Shown in pieces: positions 13,029-19,494 of a stretch of DNA of 19,494 nucleotides. Position 1 is the stretch's first letter, and every line of letters begins with the position of its first letter. This DNA is from an uncultured Bacilli bacterium. GTDB lineage: Bacteria > Bacillota_I > Bacilli_A > RF39 > UBA660. Made by a program: the position numbers and the translations under genes. The stretch spans positions 1 through 19,494 of the forward strand of contig CANQCQ010000005.1 in the NCBI GenBank assembly GCA_947589725.1. The letters run 5' to 3'. Below the pieces are notes generated by a model. The model was given only the letters and a program-made list of their open reading frames with translations. It made no database searches and was not told the origin of the DNA.

Positions 13029-15360
13029 CAAAATTACTCCACTTCCAATTAGTTATATATGGTAAGTCTTCACCATTTTCTTTTATATATTCTTCATGTT
13101 GTTTTAACATATCATGACACCATGAAATTAAAACAGAACAATTATTTTTATATCTTGGTATTTCATTTAAAACTGCTTCTACTAGGTGAAATCTATCTAT
13201 TTCATTTTGTACTCTTATATCAAAAGTTGTTGTAATTGTTCCTTCTTCTTTGTAACCATGTACATGTAAATTTCTATTTTTTCTTTTATACATTAATTGG
13301 TGAATTAAAGAAGGATAGCCATGAAAATTAAAAATAATTGGCTTATCAGTTGTGAAAATTTTATCAAATTCTTCATCACTCATACCATGAGGATGAGTAT
13401 CCTTAGATTGTAATTTCAATAAATCCACTATATTTACAAATCTAATCTTTATATCTTTTATACTTCTTCTTAAAATATCTACACAAGCAAGAGCTTCTAA
13501 AGTTGGAGTTTCACCAGCACATGCCAAAACAACATCTGGATTGCCACAATCATTAGAGGCAAAATTCCAAATACCTAATCCATCAGTACAATGTTTTTTA
13601 GCATCTTCATAATTTAACCACTGAGGTCTTGGATGCTTAGAAGCAACTATTACATTAATATAATTTTTTGTTTTAATACAATGATCAAAACATGAAAGCA
13701 AGCAATTAGTATCAGGAGGTAAATACATTCTAACAACATCAGCTTTTTTTGTTATTAAATGATTCAACATTCCTGGATCTTGATGAGTATAACCATTATG
13801 ATCTTGTTGAAATACATGAGATACAAGTAAAAGATTTAAAGAAGGAATTGGCGCTCTCCAACTAATTTGATTACATACCTTTAACCATTTAGCATGTTGA
13901 CTAACCATTGAATCAATAATTCTTGCAAATGCTTCATAACTATGTAAAAAGCCATATCTACCAGTAAGTAAATATCCTTCAAGCATACCTTCACATAAAT
14001 GTTCAGATAAATAAGAATCCATTACTCTTCCATTATTAGATAAAAATTCATCATTTTTTAATAATTTATAATTCCAAGTTCTAGATTCATATTCAAAAAC
14101 ATGATTAAATCTATTAGATAATGCCTCATCAGGACCAAATATTCTAAAATTTTTATTATCTTTATTAAGTTTAAATAAATCTCTAATATAGTTGCCAAGT
14201 TCCATAGTATCTTGACTAACAATCTCTCCTGGAAAATTTATCTTAAGACAATAATCTTTCCACTCTGGAGTAATTATTTCTTTTAATAATAAACCTCCAT
14301 TTGCATATTCACTCATTCCCATACACTTGTTTAGTGGAGGATTCATATCTCTTAATTCTTTTATTAATTTACCACTATCATCAAATAAATCATCAATTTT
14401 ATAGCTCTTTAACCACATTTCAATAAAAGGTAAATTTACAGAATCTTGTCTACTAAAAGGAATAGGAACTTGATGAGCTCTAAAACTACCTTCAATTTTT
14501 TTATCATCTAAATCTTTAGGTCCAGTCCAACCTTTTGGCGTTGTTAAAACAATTACAGGATAATTACCTTTACCTTTTTTTCTGACTTTTTTAATTTCAT
14601 TAATAACCGTATCCATCGTTTTAGCCATTTGTTCATTTACCTTATCAATATCATGTCCTGATACAAAATAAGGTTTCCAGCCATATCCATAAAAGAAGTC
14701 TTCAATCTCACTATTGCTCATTCTACCAAACACCGTTGGATTTGATATCTTGTAACCATTTCTATGAAGAATAGGAAGTACTACACCATCAGTTTTTTTA
14801 TTTAAAAATTTATTAATATGCCAAGATGTTGCTAGAGGACCAGTTTCTGCTTCTCCATCACCTACAACACAAGCTGCAATTAAATCTTTATTATCTAAAA
14901 CTGCACCAGCTGCATGAGCTAAACTATATCCAAGCTCTCCTCCTTCATGAATAGATCCCGGAGTTTCTGGAGCAACATGAGAAGATATTCCTCCAGGGAA
15001 GCTGAATTGTTTACATAATTTTTTTAATCCTTCTTCATCTTGAGTAATATCTTTATAAAATTTAGTATATACACCCTCCAAATAATTATTAGCAACCATT
15101 GCTTGTCCACCATGACCAGGACCTGATATATAAATCATTTTTAAATCATATTTTTTTATAACTCTATTTAAATGCATATATACTAAATTTTGTCCCGGAG
15201 TAGTTCCCCAATGACCAACTACATTTGGCTTGATATCTGTTGGAACAAGTTTTCTTCTAAGAAGGGGATTATCTAGTAAATAAAGTTGTGCAACAGATAA
15301 ATAATTTAAAACCCTAAAATAAGCATTCAAATTTTTTAATTCTTTTTTAGACAATGTCAT
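13021..15360 (-). CDS. xfp: Xylulose-5-phosphate/fructose-6-phosphate phosphoketolase
   Basis: A 779-residue cytoplasmic thiamine-diphosphate enzyme (family usually about 790) that splits xylulose-5-P to acetyl-P and glyceraldehyde-3-P and/or fructose-6-P to acetyl-P and erythrose-4-P. Visible motifs: GHWGTTPGQN (49-58), SGPGHGGQA (79-87), TPGSIHEGGELGYS (133-146) and the TPP-binding GDGEAETGPLA (167-177), all hallmark phosphoketolase regions. Substrate preference cannot be read from the sequence. The Shine-Dalgarno AAGGAGG lies 8 bases before ATG 15358-15360; the earlier ATG at 15366 is only 2 bases after it, so it is rejected. It begins a unit with the small membrane protein, under a weak -10 promoter at 15385. 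Acetyl-P could yield ATP via acetate kinase, not seen here. Confidence 0.97.
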   Translation of the reverse strand: MTLSKKELKNLNAYFRVLNYLSVAQLYLLDNPLLRRKLVPTDIKPNVVGHWGTTPGQNLVYMHLNRVIKKYDLKMIYISGPGHGGQAMVANNYLEGVYTKFYKDITQDEEGLKKLCKQFSFPGGISSHVAPETPGSIHEGGELGYSLAHAAGAVLDNKDLIAACVVGDGEAETGPLATSWHINKFLNKKTDGVVLPILHRNGYKISNPTVFGRMSNSEIEDFFYGYGWKPYFVSGHDIDKVNEQMAKTMDTVINEIKKVRKKGKGNYPVIVLTTPKGWTGPKDLDDKKIEGSFRAHQVPIPFSRQDSVNLPFIEMWLKSYKIDDLFDDSGKLIKELRDMNPPLNKCMGMSEYANGGLLLKEIITPEWKDYCLKINFPGEIVSQDTMELGNYIRDLFKLNKDNKNFRIFGPDEALSNRFNHVFEYESRTWNYKLLKNDEFLSNNGRVMDSYLSEHLCEGMLEGYLLTGRYGFLHSYEAFARIIDSMVSQHAKWLKVCNQISWRAPIPSLNLLLVSHVFQQDHNGYTHQDPGMLNHLITKKADVVRMYLPPDTNCLLSCFDHCIKTKNYINVIVASKHPRPQWLNYEDAKKHCTDGLGIWNFASNDCGNPDVVLACAGETPTLEALACVDILRRSIKDIKIRFVNIVDLLKLQSKDTHPHGMSDEEFDKIFTTDKPIIFNFHGYPSLIHQLMYKRKNRNLHVHGYKEEGTITTTFDIRVQNEIDRFHLVEAVLNEIPRYKNNCSVLISWCHDMLKQHEEYIKENGEDLPYITNWKWSNFDE

Positions 15361-15384
15361 AAACATATCCTCCTTATCATTTAA

Positions 15385-15390
15385 ATTATA
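15385..15390 (-). promoter_or_regulatory. Probable promoter of xfp (-10 box)
   Basis: TATAAT, 12 bases upstream of the AAGGAGG site, directly downstream of the terminator of the preceding gene. The -35 at 17 bases (TTTCTT) is weak and lies in the terminator stem, and there is no TGn extension. Confidence 0.4.
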
Positions 15391-15402
15391 AATTAATTTA
15401 AT

Positions 15403-15431
15403 AAAAAAAGAAAGACGAAAAAATCTTTCTT
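15403..15431 (-). terminator. Intrinsic terminator of the 348-residue protein gene
   Basis: AAGAAAGA, 8-base loop, TCTTTCTT plus T residues on the minus strand, 3 bases after the TGA stop (15435-15437). Confidence 0.85.
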
Positions 15432-15434
15432 AAA

Positions 15435-16481
15435 TCACTCTAATTCACTAATTACATCTTCATTAAATAAATCATTATAATCTTCTTTATTATGTTTAGC
15501 TAAAAACTTAATATCTTTATTAAAATATTTAAAATAATAAATATCATAATTATTATCTAAATTACTTTTCAATCTATCATTATTTATAACTACTGCAATA
15601 TATTGAGTATCTTCATCATAAATTGCAACACTTTTTTTATTAGATAATTCTAATGAAAATTTTTCATAACTTTCATCACTTCTTTTTAATAACACTCTTC
15701 CAAAATTATTATTTGAATCAACATAATACAAATTAATCTTTTCATCCAATAAATCATTTTTAAAATTATCAAATTCATTATCTAAAGAAAAAGCAAAATC
15801 AATACAATCTAAATTTACACTAAAGGTTTTCCATGCTTTCATAGAATATTCACTATTAAGTTTTTTCTCCATCCAATCATTTCCTAATGATTTATATTTT
15901 ACTAAACCAATTTTAGCATACTCTTCTTGGTAATTATTGAATTCATCTTCTCCTACTACTTCTCCATCTATCATATACTCATCACTAGAAAAGCTAGCAA
16001 CATTCATCTTTTTATAAGTAGTTTTATTAAATTTTAATCTTCTATAATATATGGAATTATCTACTATATCTAGAATAATACCATTTTTATTTATAAATTC
16101 TATATCTTTTAAGCTAATGTTATATCCATAAATAACATTATTTTCAATATGTAATACTAAATAGTAATCATAATAAGAATCTGTTATCGCAACTAATTCA
16201 CTTTCATAATCACCATCTAAATCAACAAAAGTATATTGATTAATTTTACAAGCAACATCTAGAATATTTAAGTTATTTAAAGTTATTTCTTTTCCATTAA
16301 ATATAAATTCTTTTTCTCCATTAAGTACTTGCATTAATATTTCTTGCGTTGCTAAAGTCTTTTGAGCAGTATCTGGACTATTTACATCAATTTTTTTAAT
16401 TGTAATTGTCTTGGCTGATAATACTATTATTAATACTATCAATATAATAACTGATAATACTGTTACTACTTTCTTTTTCAC
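15435..16481 (-). CDS. Secreted/anchored protein with DxDGD-type motif, unknown function
   Basis: A 348-residue protein with a Lys-rich start and one hydrophobic segment (residues about 5-23) without lipobox, so it is probably anchored outside. Near residue 88 FVDLDGDYESELVA matches the DxDGD loop of FG-GAP/VCBS-like repeats, which usually binds calcium; only one such repeat is clear. The rest is a mixed, Tyr-rich, beta-leaning fold. The start is GTG 16479-16481, 6 bases after GAGGTG; there is no in-frame ATG upstream with a ribosome site. Its stop is TGA. It has its own extended -10 promoter (16502) and terminator, so it is monocistronic. A sensing or adhesion role is a guess. Confidence 0.7.
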   Translation of the reverse strand: MKKKVVTVLSVIILIVLIIVLSAKTITIKKIDVNSPDTAQKTLATQEILMQVLNGEKEFIFNGKEITLNNLNILDVACKINQYTFVDLDGDYESELVAITDSYYDYYLVLHIENNVIYGYNISLKDIEFINKNGIILDIVDNSIYYRRLKFNKTTYKKMNVASFSSDEYMIDGEVVGEDEFNNYQEEYAKIGLVKYKSLGNDWMEKKLNSEYSMKAWKTFSVNLDCIDFAFSLDNEFDNFKNDLLDEKINLYYVDSNNNFGRVLLKRSDESYEKFSLELSNKKSVAIYDEDTQYIAVVINNDRLKSNLDNNYDIYYFKYFNKDIKFLAKHNKEDYNDLFNEDVISELE

Positions 16482-16501
16482 TTAAAACACCTCATAGCTA
16501 A

Positions 16502-16507
16502 ATTATA
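16502..16507 (-). promoter_or_regulatory. Extended -10 promoter of the 348-residue protein
   Basis: TATAAT preceded by TGa, 9 bases past the T-tract of the htpG terminator. -35 at 17 bases is TTGGTC (16525-16530), inside the terminator stem. Confidence 0.6.
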
Positions 16508-16516
16508 TCACATGAT

Positions 16517-16562
16517 AAAAAAAAGACCAATTGAAGTGTTTAAATACACCTCAAATTGATCT
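16517..16562 (-). terminator. Intrinsic terminator of htpG
   Basis: A long hairpin of about 17 bp with one bulged base and two G-U pairs: AAGATCAATT...GGTGT pairs with ACACTTC...GGTCTT around a 6-base loop, then eight T on the minus strand. Confidence 0.93.
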
Positions 16563-16564
16563 TA

Positions 16565-18448
16565 TTAATTTTTTGAAATGACATCACAAATTAAATTAGA
16601 GATTTCTGTTGGATTATCTATTGGTAAACCAGCAATCATTCTAGCTTCACTATATAAAATTTTAGTATATTTTTCGAACTCATCTTTATCTTTCTTATAT
16701 AGTTTCTTTAATTTTTCTGCTATAGGATGATTTTCATTTATCTCAAGTATCGTTTCAGCTTTAATTCCTAAATCATTAGGCATTGCATCAAATACTTTTT
16801 GCATTTCAATTGATACATCGCCTTTAGTAGTAAGACATACTGGATGTTTCTTTAGCTTGTTTGTAAATTTAACTTCTTTAACTTCTTTAATTAAGTCAGT
16901 CATAGTTTTTAATAAGTCAGAATTTGCTTCATTTGCTTTCTTTGTCTTTTCTTTTTCTTCTTCTGTTTCTAAATCCAAATCTTCATTTTCTACATTAGCA
17001 AATTTCTTACCATCATATTCAGAGATAGCAGTAATTGCAAACTCATCTACATAATCAGTTAAATATAATAAATCATAGTCTTTATCTTTTACTTGTTCAA
17101 CTTGTGGCATTGAATCAATCTTTGCTATAGAAGAACCAGCTGCATAATAAATTTTTTCTTGTCCTTCCTTCATTTGTGAAACATACTCTTTTAATGATAT
17201 AAGACGTTTATGTTTAGCACTATAGAACATTACTAAATCTTTTAATTTATCTTTATCTTGTCCAAAATTATTATAAACACCATATTTTAATTGAACACCA
17301 AAAGTTTTAAAGAAAGTATTATATGTCTCTCTATCTTCCTTCATCATTATTTCTAATTCTTTACGAATCTTACTTTCAATATTCTTAGCAATTAATTTTA
17401 AACTGTGTGATTCTTGTAACATTTCACGTGAGATATTCAAAGATAAATCTTCTGTATCAACTACACCTTTAATAAAACTGAAATAATCAGGTAATAAATC
17501 AGCACATTTTTCCATAATCATAACACCATTTGTATATAAAGCAAGACCTTTTTCATATTCTTGAGTATAGTAATCAGCTGGTGCATGAGTTGGAATAAAT
17601 AAAATTGATTTATATGAACACATTCCTTCTACATTAGATGTAATAACTTTAAGAGGCTTATCATAGTCACTAAATTTATCCATGTAGAAATTTTCATATT
17701 CTTCATCACTAACATCTTTTTTATCTTTTTTCCAAATTGGAATCATACTATTAATTGTCTCTATTTCACGTTTATCTTCATATTCATGTTTTTCTTCATC
17801 TTTTAAATGATGATGGGTAACTTCCATTTTAATTGGAAAACTTATATAATCTGAATACTTCTTTATCAAGCTCTTTAATTCATATTCGTTTAAGTATTTT
17901 GAATAATCTTCAGTATCGGTATCAGCTTTTAAATGCAATACAATTTCAGTTCCAACAGTATCTTTATCAGCTTCTTTAATTATATAGCCATCTGCTCCTT
18001 CACTTTCCCAAGTAAATGCTCTATCACTGTCAATACTCTTTGATGTAACTGTAATCTTATCACTTACCATAAAAGCAGAATAAAAACCTACACCAAATTG
18101 ACCAATAATATCAATTTTTTCATCTTTACTCATATTTTCTTTAAATTGGAAAGAACCACTTTTAGCAATTGTTCCTAAATTAGATTCTAATTCTTCATTG
18201 GTCATACCACAACCAGTATCAGTTATAGTTATAGTTCTATCTTCTTCAGAAAAAGCAATATTAATTTCTAAATCATTCTTATTAACCTTTACTTTTTTAT
18301 CAGTTAAGCTTCTATAATATAATTTATCTAGTGCATCACTAGCATTAGAAATTAACTCTCTTAAAAATATATCTTTATTTGTATAAATTGAATTAATCAT
18401 TAAATCTAATAATCTCTTAGATTCTGATTTAAACTCTTTTTTTCTCAT
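16565..18448 (-). CDS. htpG: Molecular chaperone HtpG (Hsp90 family)
   Basis: A 627-residue ATP-driven dimeric chaperone (usual 624-630) that remodels client proteins in the cytoplasm. N-terminal GHKL ATPase: IFLRELISNASDALDKL with Glu31 and Asn35; ITDTGCGMT with Asp77; GQFGVGFYSAF (116-126). The middle domain has SREMLQ (catalytic-loop Arg region), and the C-terminal dimerisation domain completes the protein. Shine-Dalgarno AAGGAG lies before ATG 18446-18448. Upstream are a promoter and a CIRCE operator, so HrcA control is predicted; in Bacillus subtilis htpG is not in the HrcA regulon, so this is a notable regulatory difference. A strong terminator follows. Cluster partner at distance: hsp20 with the same operator. 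Confidence 0.98.
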   Translation of the reverse strand: MRKKEFKSESKRLLDLMINSIYTNKDIFLRELISNASDALDKLYYRSLTDKKVKVNKNDLEINIAFSEEDRTITITDTGCGMTNEELESNLGTIAKSGSFQFKENMSKDEKIDIIGQFGVGFYSAFMVSDKITVTSKSIDSDRAFTWESEGADGYIIKEADKDTVGTEIVLHLKADTDTEDYSKYLNEYELKSLIKKYSDYISFPIKMEVTHHHLKDEEKHEYEDKREIETINSMIPIWKKDKKDVSDEEYENFYMDKFSDYDKPLKVITSNVEGMCSYKSILFIPTHAPADYYTQEYEKGLALYTNGVMIMEKCADLLPDYFSFIKGVVDTEDLSLNISREMLQESHSLKLIAKNIESKIRKELEIMMKEDRETYNTFFKTFGVQLKYGVYNNFGQDKDKLKDLVMFYSAKHKRLISLKEYVSQMKEGQEKIYYAAGSSIAKIDSMPQVEQVKDKDYDLLYLTDYVDEFAITAISEYDGKKFANVENEDLDLETEEEKEKTKKANEANSDLLKTMTDLIKEVKEVKFTNKLKKHPVCLTTKGDVSIEMQKVFDAMPNDLGIKAETILEINENHPIAEKLKKLYKKDKDEFEKYTKILYSEARMIAGLPIDNPTEISNLICDVISKN

Positions 18449-18469
18449 ATTTCCATCTCCTTGTAATAA

Positions 18470-18498
18470 TTTATAGCACCATTTTTAGCACTTGTCAA
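18470..18498 (-). promoter_or_regulatory. SigA promoter of htpG
   Basis: TTGACA (18493-18498), 17-base spacer, TATAAA (18470-18475) preceded by TGc. The -35 is inside the CIRCE spacer. Confidence 0.88.
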
Positions 18499-18511
18499 TG
18501 ATTAGTGCTAA
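18485..18511 (-). promoter_or_regulatory. CIRCE operator (HrcA site) of htpG
   Basis: Plus strand: TTAGCACTT, 9-base spacer, TAGTGCTAA. Both arms match consensus at 8 of 9 positions and are complementary except at the innermost pair. Bound HrcA would block RNA polymerase. Confidence 0.95.
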
Positions 18512-18523
18512 AAATAAAATAAT

Positions 18524-18548
18524 AAAAAAATGAGATGATTCTCATTTT
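18524..18548 (-). terminator. Intrinsic terminator of the rhodanese lipoprotein gene
   Basis: AAAATGAGA, 4-base loop, TCTCATTTT plus T residues on the minus strand, starting inside the TAA stop (18547-18549). Confidence 0.92.
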
Positions 18549-18954
18549 AATATTCTTCCAAATCATAAGGCCAATTACTTATACCAGCAATATATTTAAC
18601 TTTAGTATAACCTAAATTAATTAAGTCATTTGCAGCTTGCTTAGATTTTGCCGAATTAGTACCATAAACAATTATTTCTCTTTCATGTGAAATAATAATT
18701 TCATCTAGATTAACATAAGGAATATTTATAGCACCAATTACATGACCTTCTTTATATTCTTCTTCTGTTCTAATATCAATTACATCAATATCAACATAGT
18801 CTGTATAATTATTAACAATTTTTTCTAATTCACTGTATGATATTTTTTCTGGTTTAGTAATTTTTTCCTCTTTGGTCTCTTTTTCTTGTTTAGCACCAAA
18901 ACAACCAGTTGTTAATAAGCAAATTCCAAATAATAAAACTAAAAATTTTTTCAT
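18547..18954 (-). CDS. Rhodanese-fold lipoprotein lacking the catalytic cysteine
   Basis: A 135-residue protein. Residues 1-18 are a lipoprotein signal with lipobox LTTGC (lipidated Cys18); residues 20-40 are a Lys/Glu linker; residues 40-132 form a rhodanese domain with IDIRTEEEYKEGHVIGAINIPY (59-80), the CH2A-type motif. The active-site loop begins IIVYGTNSAKSKQAA (94-108): where sulfurtransferases read YC plus a loop, Gly98 stands here, so the sulfur-bearing Cys is missing. It is therefore likely a non-catalytic rhodanese-fold binding protein outside the cell, or a decayed enzyme. Shine-Dalgarno AGGAGG lies 7 bases before ATG. It has its own promoter (18973-19001) and terminator. Cofactor or partner unknown. 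Confidence 0.9.
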   Translation of the reverse strand: MKKFLVLLFGICLLTTGCFGAKQEKETKEEKITKPEKISYSELEKIVNNYTDYVDIDVIDIRTEEEYKEGHVIGAINIPYVNLDEIIISHEREIIVYGTNSAKSKQAANDLINLGYTKVKYIAGISNWPYDLEEY

Positions 18955-18972
18955 ATAGTACCTCCTATTAAA

Positions 18973-19001
18973 ATTATACTAAAAATTCTCACAAGAACCA
19001 A
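18973..19001 (-). promoter_or_regulatory. SigA promoter of the rhodanese lipoprotein
   Basis: TTGGTT (18996-19001), 17-base spacer, TATAAT (18973-18978). Confidence 0.55.
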
Positions 19002-19015
19002 TAAATTAATAAAAA

Positions 19016-19050
19016 ATGTTTTTATATTTAATAAATATATGAAAAAACAT
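19016..19050. repeat. AT-rich inverted repeat between divergent genes
   Basis: ATGTTTTT (19016-19023) pairs with AAAAACAT (19043-19050), and inner ATATTTA/TAAATAT closes a 1-base loop, with one 4-base bulge. Six A residues flank the left side, giving a T-run terminator shape on the minus strand, but no gene ends there. Its role is open: insulator between divergent units, or a terminator of antisense RNA. Confidence 0.45.
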
Positions 19051-19118
19051 CTAAGATAGGACAAATGCCAATTCAAATTATTTACTACTTCATATTTTAT
19101 TATGAAAGGAGAGATATT

Positions 19119-19494
19119 ATGAATTTTGGTTTCAATAATTTTCAAGGTGGGTTTGACAACAATGAAAACGAATTTAATTGTCCACCAAGACCAATTCCTA
19201 GAGTAATTTTCTTCATGGGTGCTACAGGACCAACTGGACCTACTGGGCCTACAGGAAGTTCAGGCGGTGGAACAGTAACAGGACCTACTGGGCCTACAGG
19301 AAGTACAGGACCTACTGGGCCAACTGGTAGTACAGGACCTACTGGTAGTACAGGTGCAACACCAAATTTAACAATTGGATCAGTAACTACTGGAGAACCC
19401 GGAGGAACTGCTAGTGCAACTATTACAGGTACTTCACCAAACTTTGTCTTAAATCTAACAATTCCACAAGGACCTACTGGACCTACAGGAGATG
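19119..19494 (+). CDS. Collagen-like (GPT-repeat) surface protein, N-terminal part
   Basis: The only plus-strand gene; it runs off the right edge, leaving 125 residues. Shine-Dalgarno AAAGGAG lies 6 bases before ATG 19119-19121. The first about 33 residues are Phe/Asn-rich with one Cys in [10 protein letters not shown], then GXT triplets begin at [14 protein letters not shown] short non-collagen block follows the first repeat set: [24 protein letters not shown], then [13 protein letters not shown], and then triplets resume (GPTGPTGD). Repeats favour Gly-Pro-Thr and Gly-Ser-Thr. Such proteins form trimeric collagen helices on cell or spore surfaces of Bacillota and their phages. There is no classical signal peptide in the visible part. 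It sits divergently to the rhodanese lipoprotein. Attachment and spore origin cannot be judged from the visible part. Confidence 0.9.
   Translation, partial: MNFGFNNFQGGFDNNENEFNCPPRPIPRVIFFMGATGPTGPTGPTGSSGGGTVTGPTGPTGSTGPTGPTGSTGPTGSTGATPNLTIGSVTTGEPGGTASATITGTSPNFVLNLTIPQGPTGPTGD

Noticed and set aside
15435..15437. Possible UGA-as-tryptophan code, as in mycoplasma relatives
   Set aside because: TGA here ends a gene 3 bases before a terminator, and the Trp codons I checked are TGG, so code 11 fits.
16857..17054. Plus-strand open frame of 65 residues (Ser/Phe-rich)
   Set aside because: Antisense to a Glu/Lys-rich part of htpG; Ser/Phe-rich content is the expected complement.
19070..19112. 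Sporulation-type promoter (CATAnnnT) before the collagen-like gene
   Set aside because: CATATTTT fits the -10 pattern, but no matching -35 is visible and AT-rich DNA gives such hits by chance.
18951..19145. A 64-residue minus-strand frame starting at TTG 19145
   Set aside because: No ribosome site, start inside the collagen-like gene on the other strand, overlaps the rhodanese promoter and the inverted repeat; its residues look like translated AT-rich intergenic DNA.
19218..19345. Repeated GGACCTACTGG-like units as a CRISPR or satellite array
   Set aside because: They are in-frame Gly-Pro-Thr codons of an open frame without unique spacers, so they are collagen-type coding repeats.

Overview
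This is a very AT-rich stretch (roughly a quarter G+C by eye) of a low-GC Gram-positive-type chromosome. Shine-Dalgarno sites are strong (GGAGG, GAGGTG), promoters are SigA-like (TTGACA, 17-base spacer, usually TGnTATAAT), and intrinsic terminators are compact. Two HrcA-type CIRCE operators, a peptidoglycan-hydrolase-like secreted protein, a lipoprotein and phosphoketolase all fit Bacillota, most likely an uncultured gut Bacilli/RF39- or Erysipelotrichales-like lineage or a low-GC relative; that placement is inference. UGA acts as a stop (348-residue gene at 15435) and Trp is encoded by UGG, so the standard bacterial code fits. There are no rRNA genes, recognisable tRNAs, CRISPR arrays or insertion sequences.

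All genes but the last run on the minus strand, so transcription reads from high to low coordinates. Right to left: a truncated collagen-like surface protein on the plus strand (from 19119); a rhodanese-fold lipoprotein without its catalytic Cys; htpG under a CIRCE/SigA promoter; a secreted protein with a DxDGD-type motif; xfp phosphoketolase overlapping a small membrane protein; hsp20 with a second CIRCE; a two-gene unit of a membrane-anchored protein and a small cytoplasmic protein; a thiol/sulfur operon (NifS-like cysteine desulfurase, small thioredoxin, thioredoxin-CcdA membrane fusion); a unit of a DUF1292-like protein, a long acidic protein and a tail-anchored protein; a membrane-anchored HExxH peptidase plus a Nudix hydrolase; an EcsAB-like ABC transporter; a second DUF1292-like protein and an unknown partner; a secreted glucosaminidase-type muralytic protein; and a second membrane-anchored HExxH peptidase. 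The left edge carries a consensus promoter driving either a nearly leaderless gene or a structured RNA.

Themes. (1) Proteostasis: hsp20 and htpG share one operator design, with TTGACA placed inside the CIRCE spacer. (2) Envelope: several secreted or anchored proteins rich in Cys or metal ligands lie near a CcdA-type electron conduit. (3) Dense packing: stop codons sit in terminator stems, extended -10 boxes begin just past terminator T-tracts, and three gene pairs overlap by the same 8-base start-codon/NNN/TAA geometry. Many genes are membrane or hypothetical proteins of unknown role. I do not see a defence system or mobile element; the least familiar parts are the small envelope operons and their hairpin-controlled metallopeptidases.
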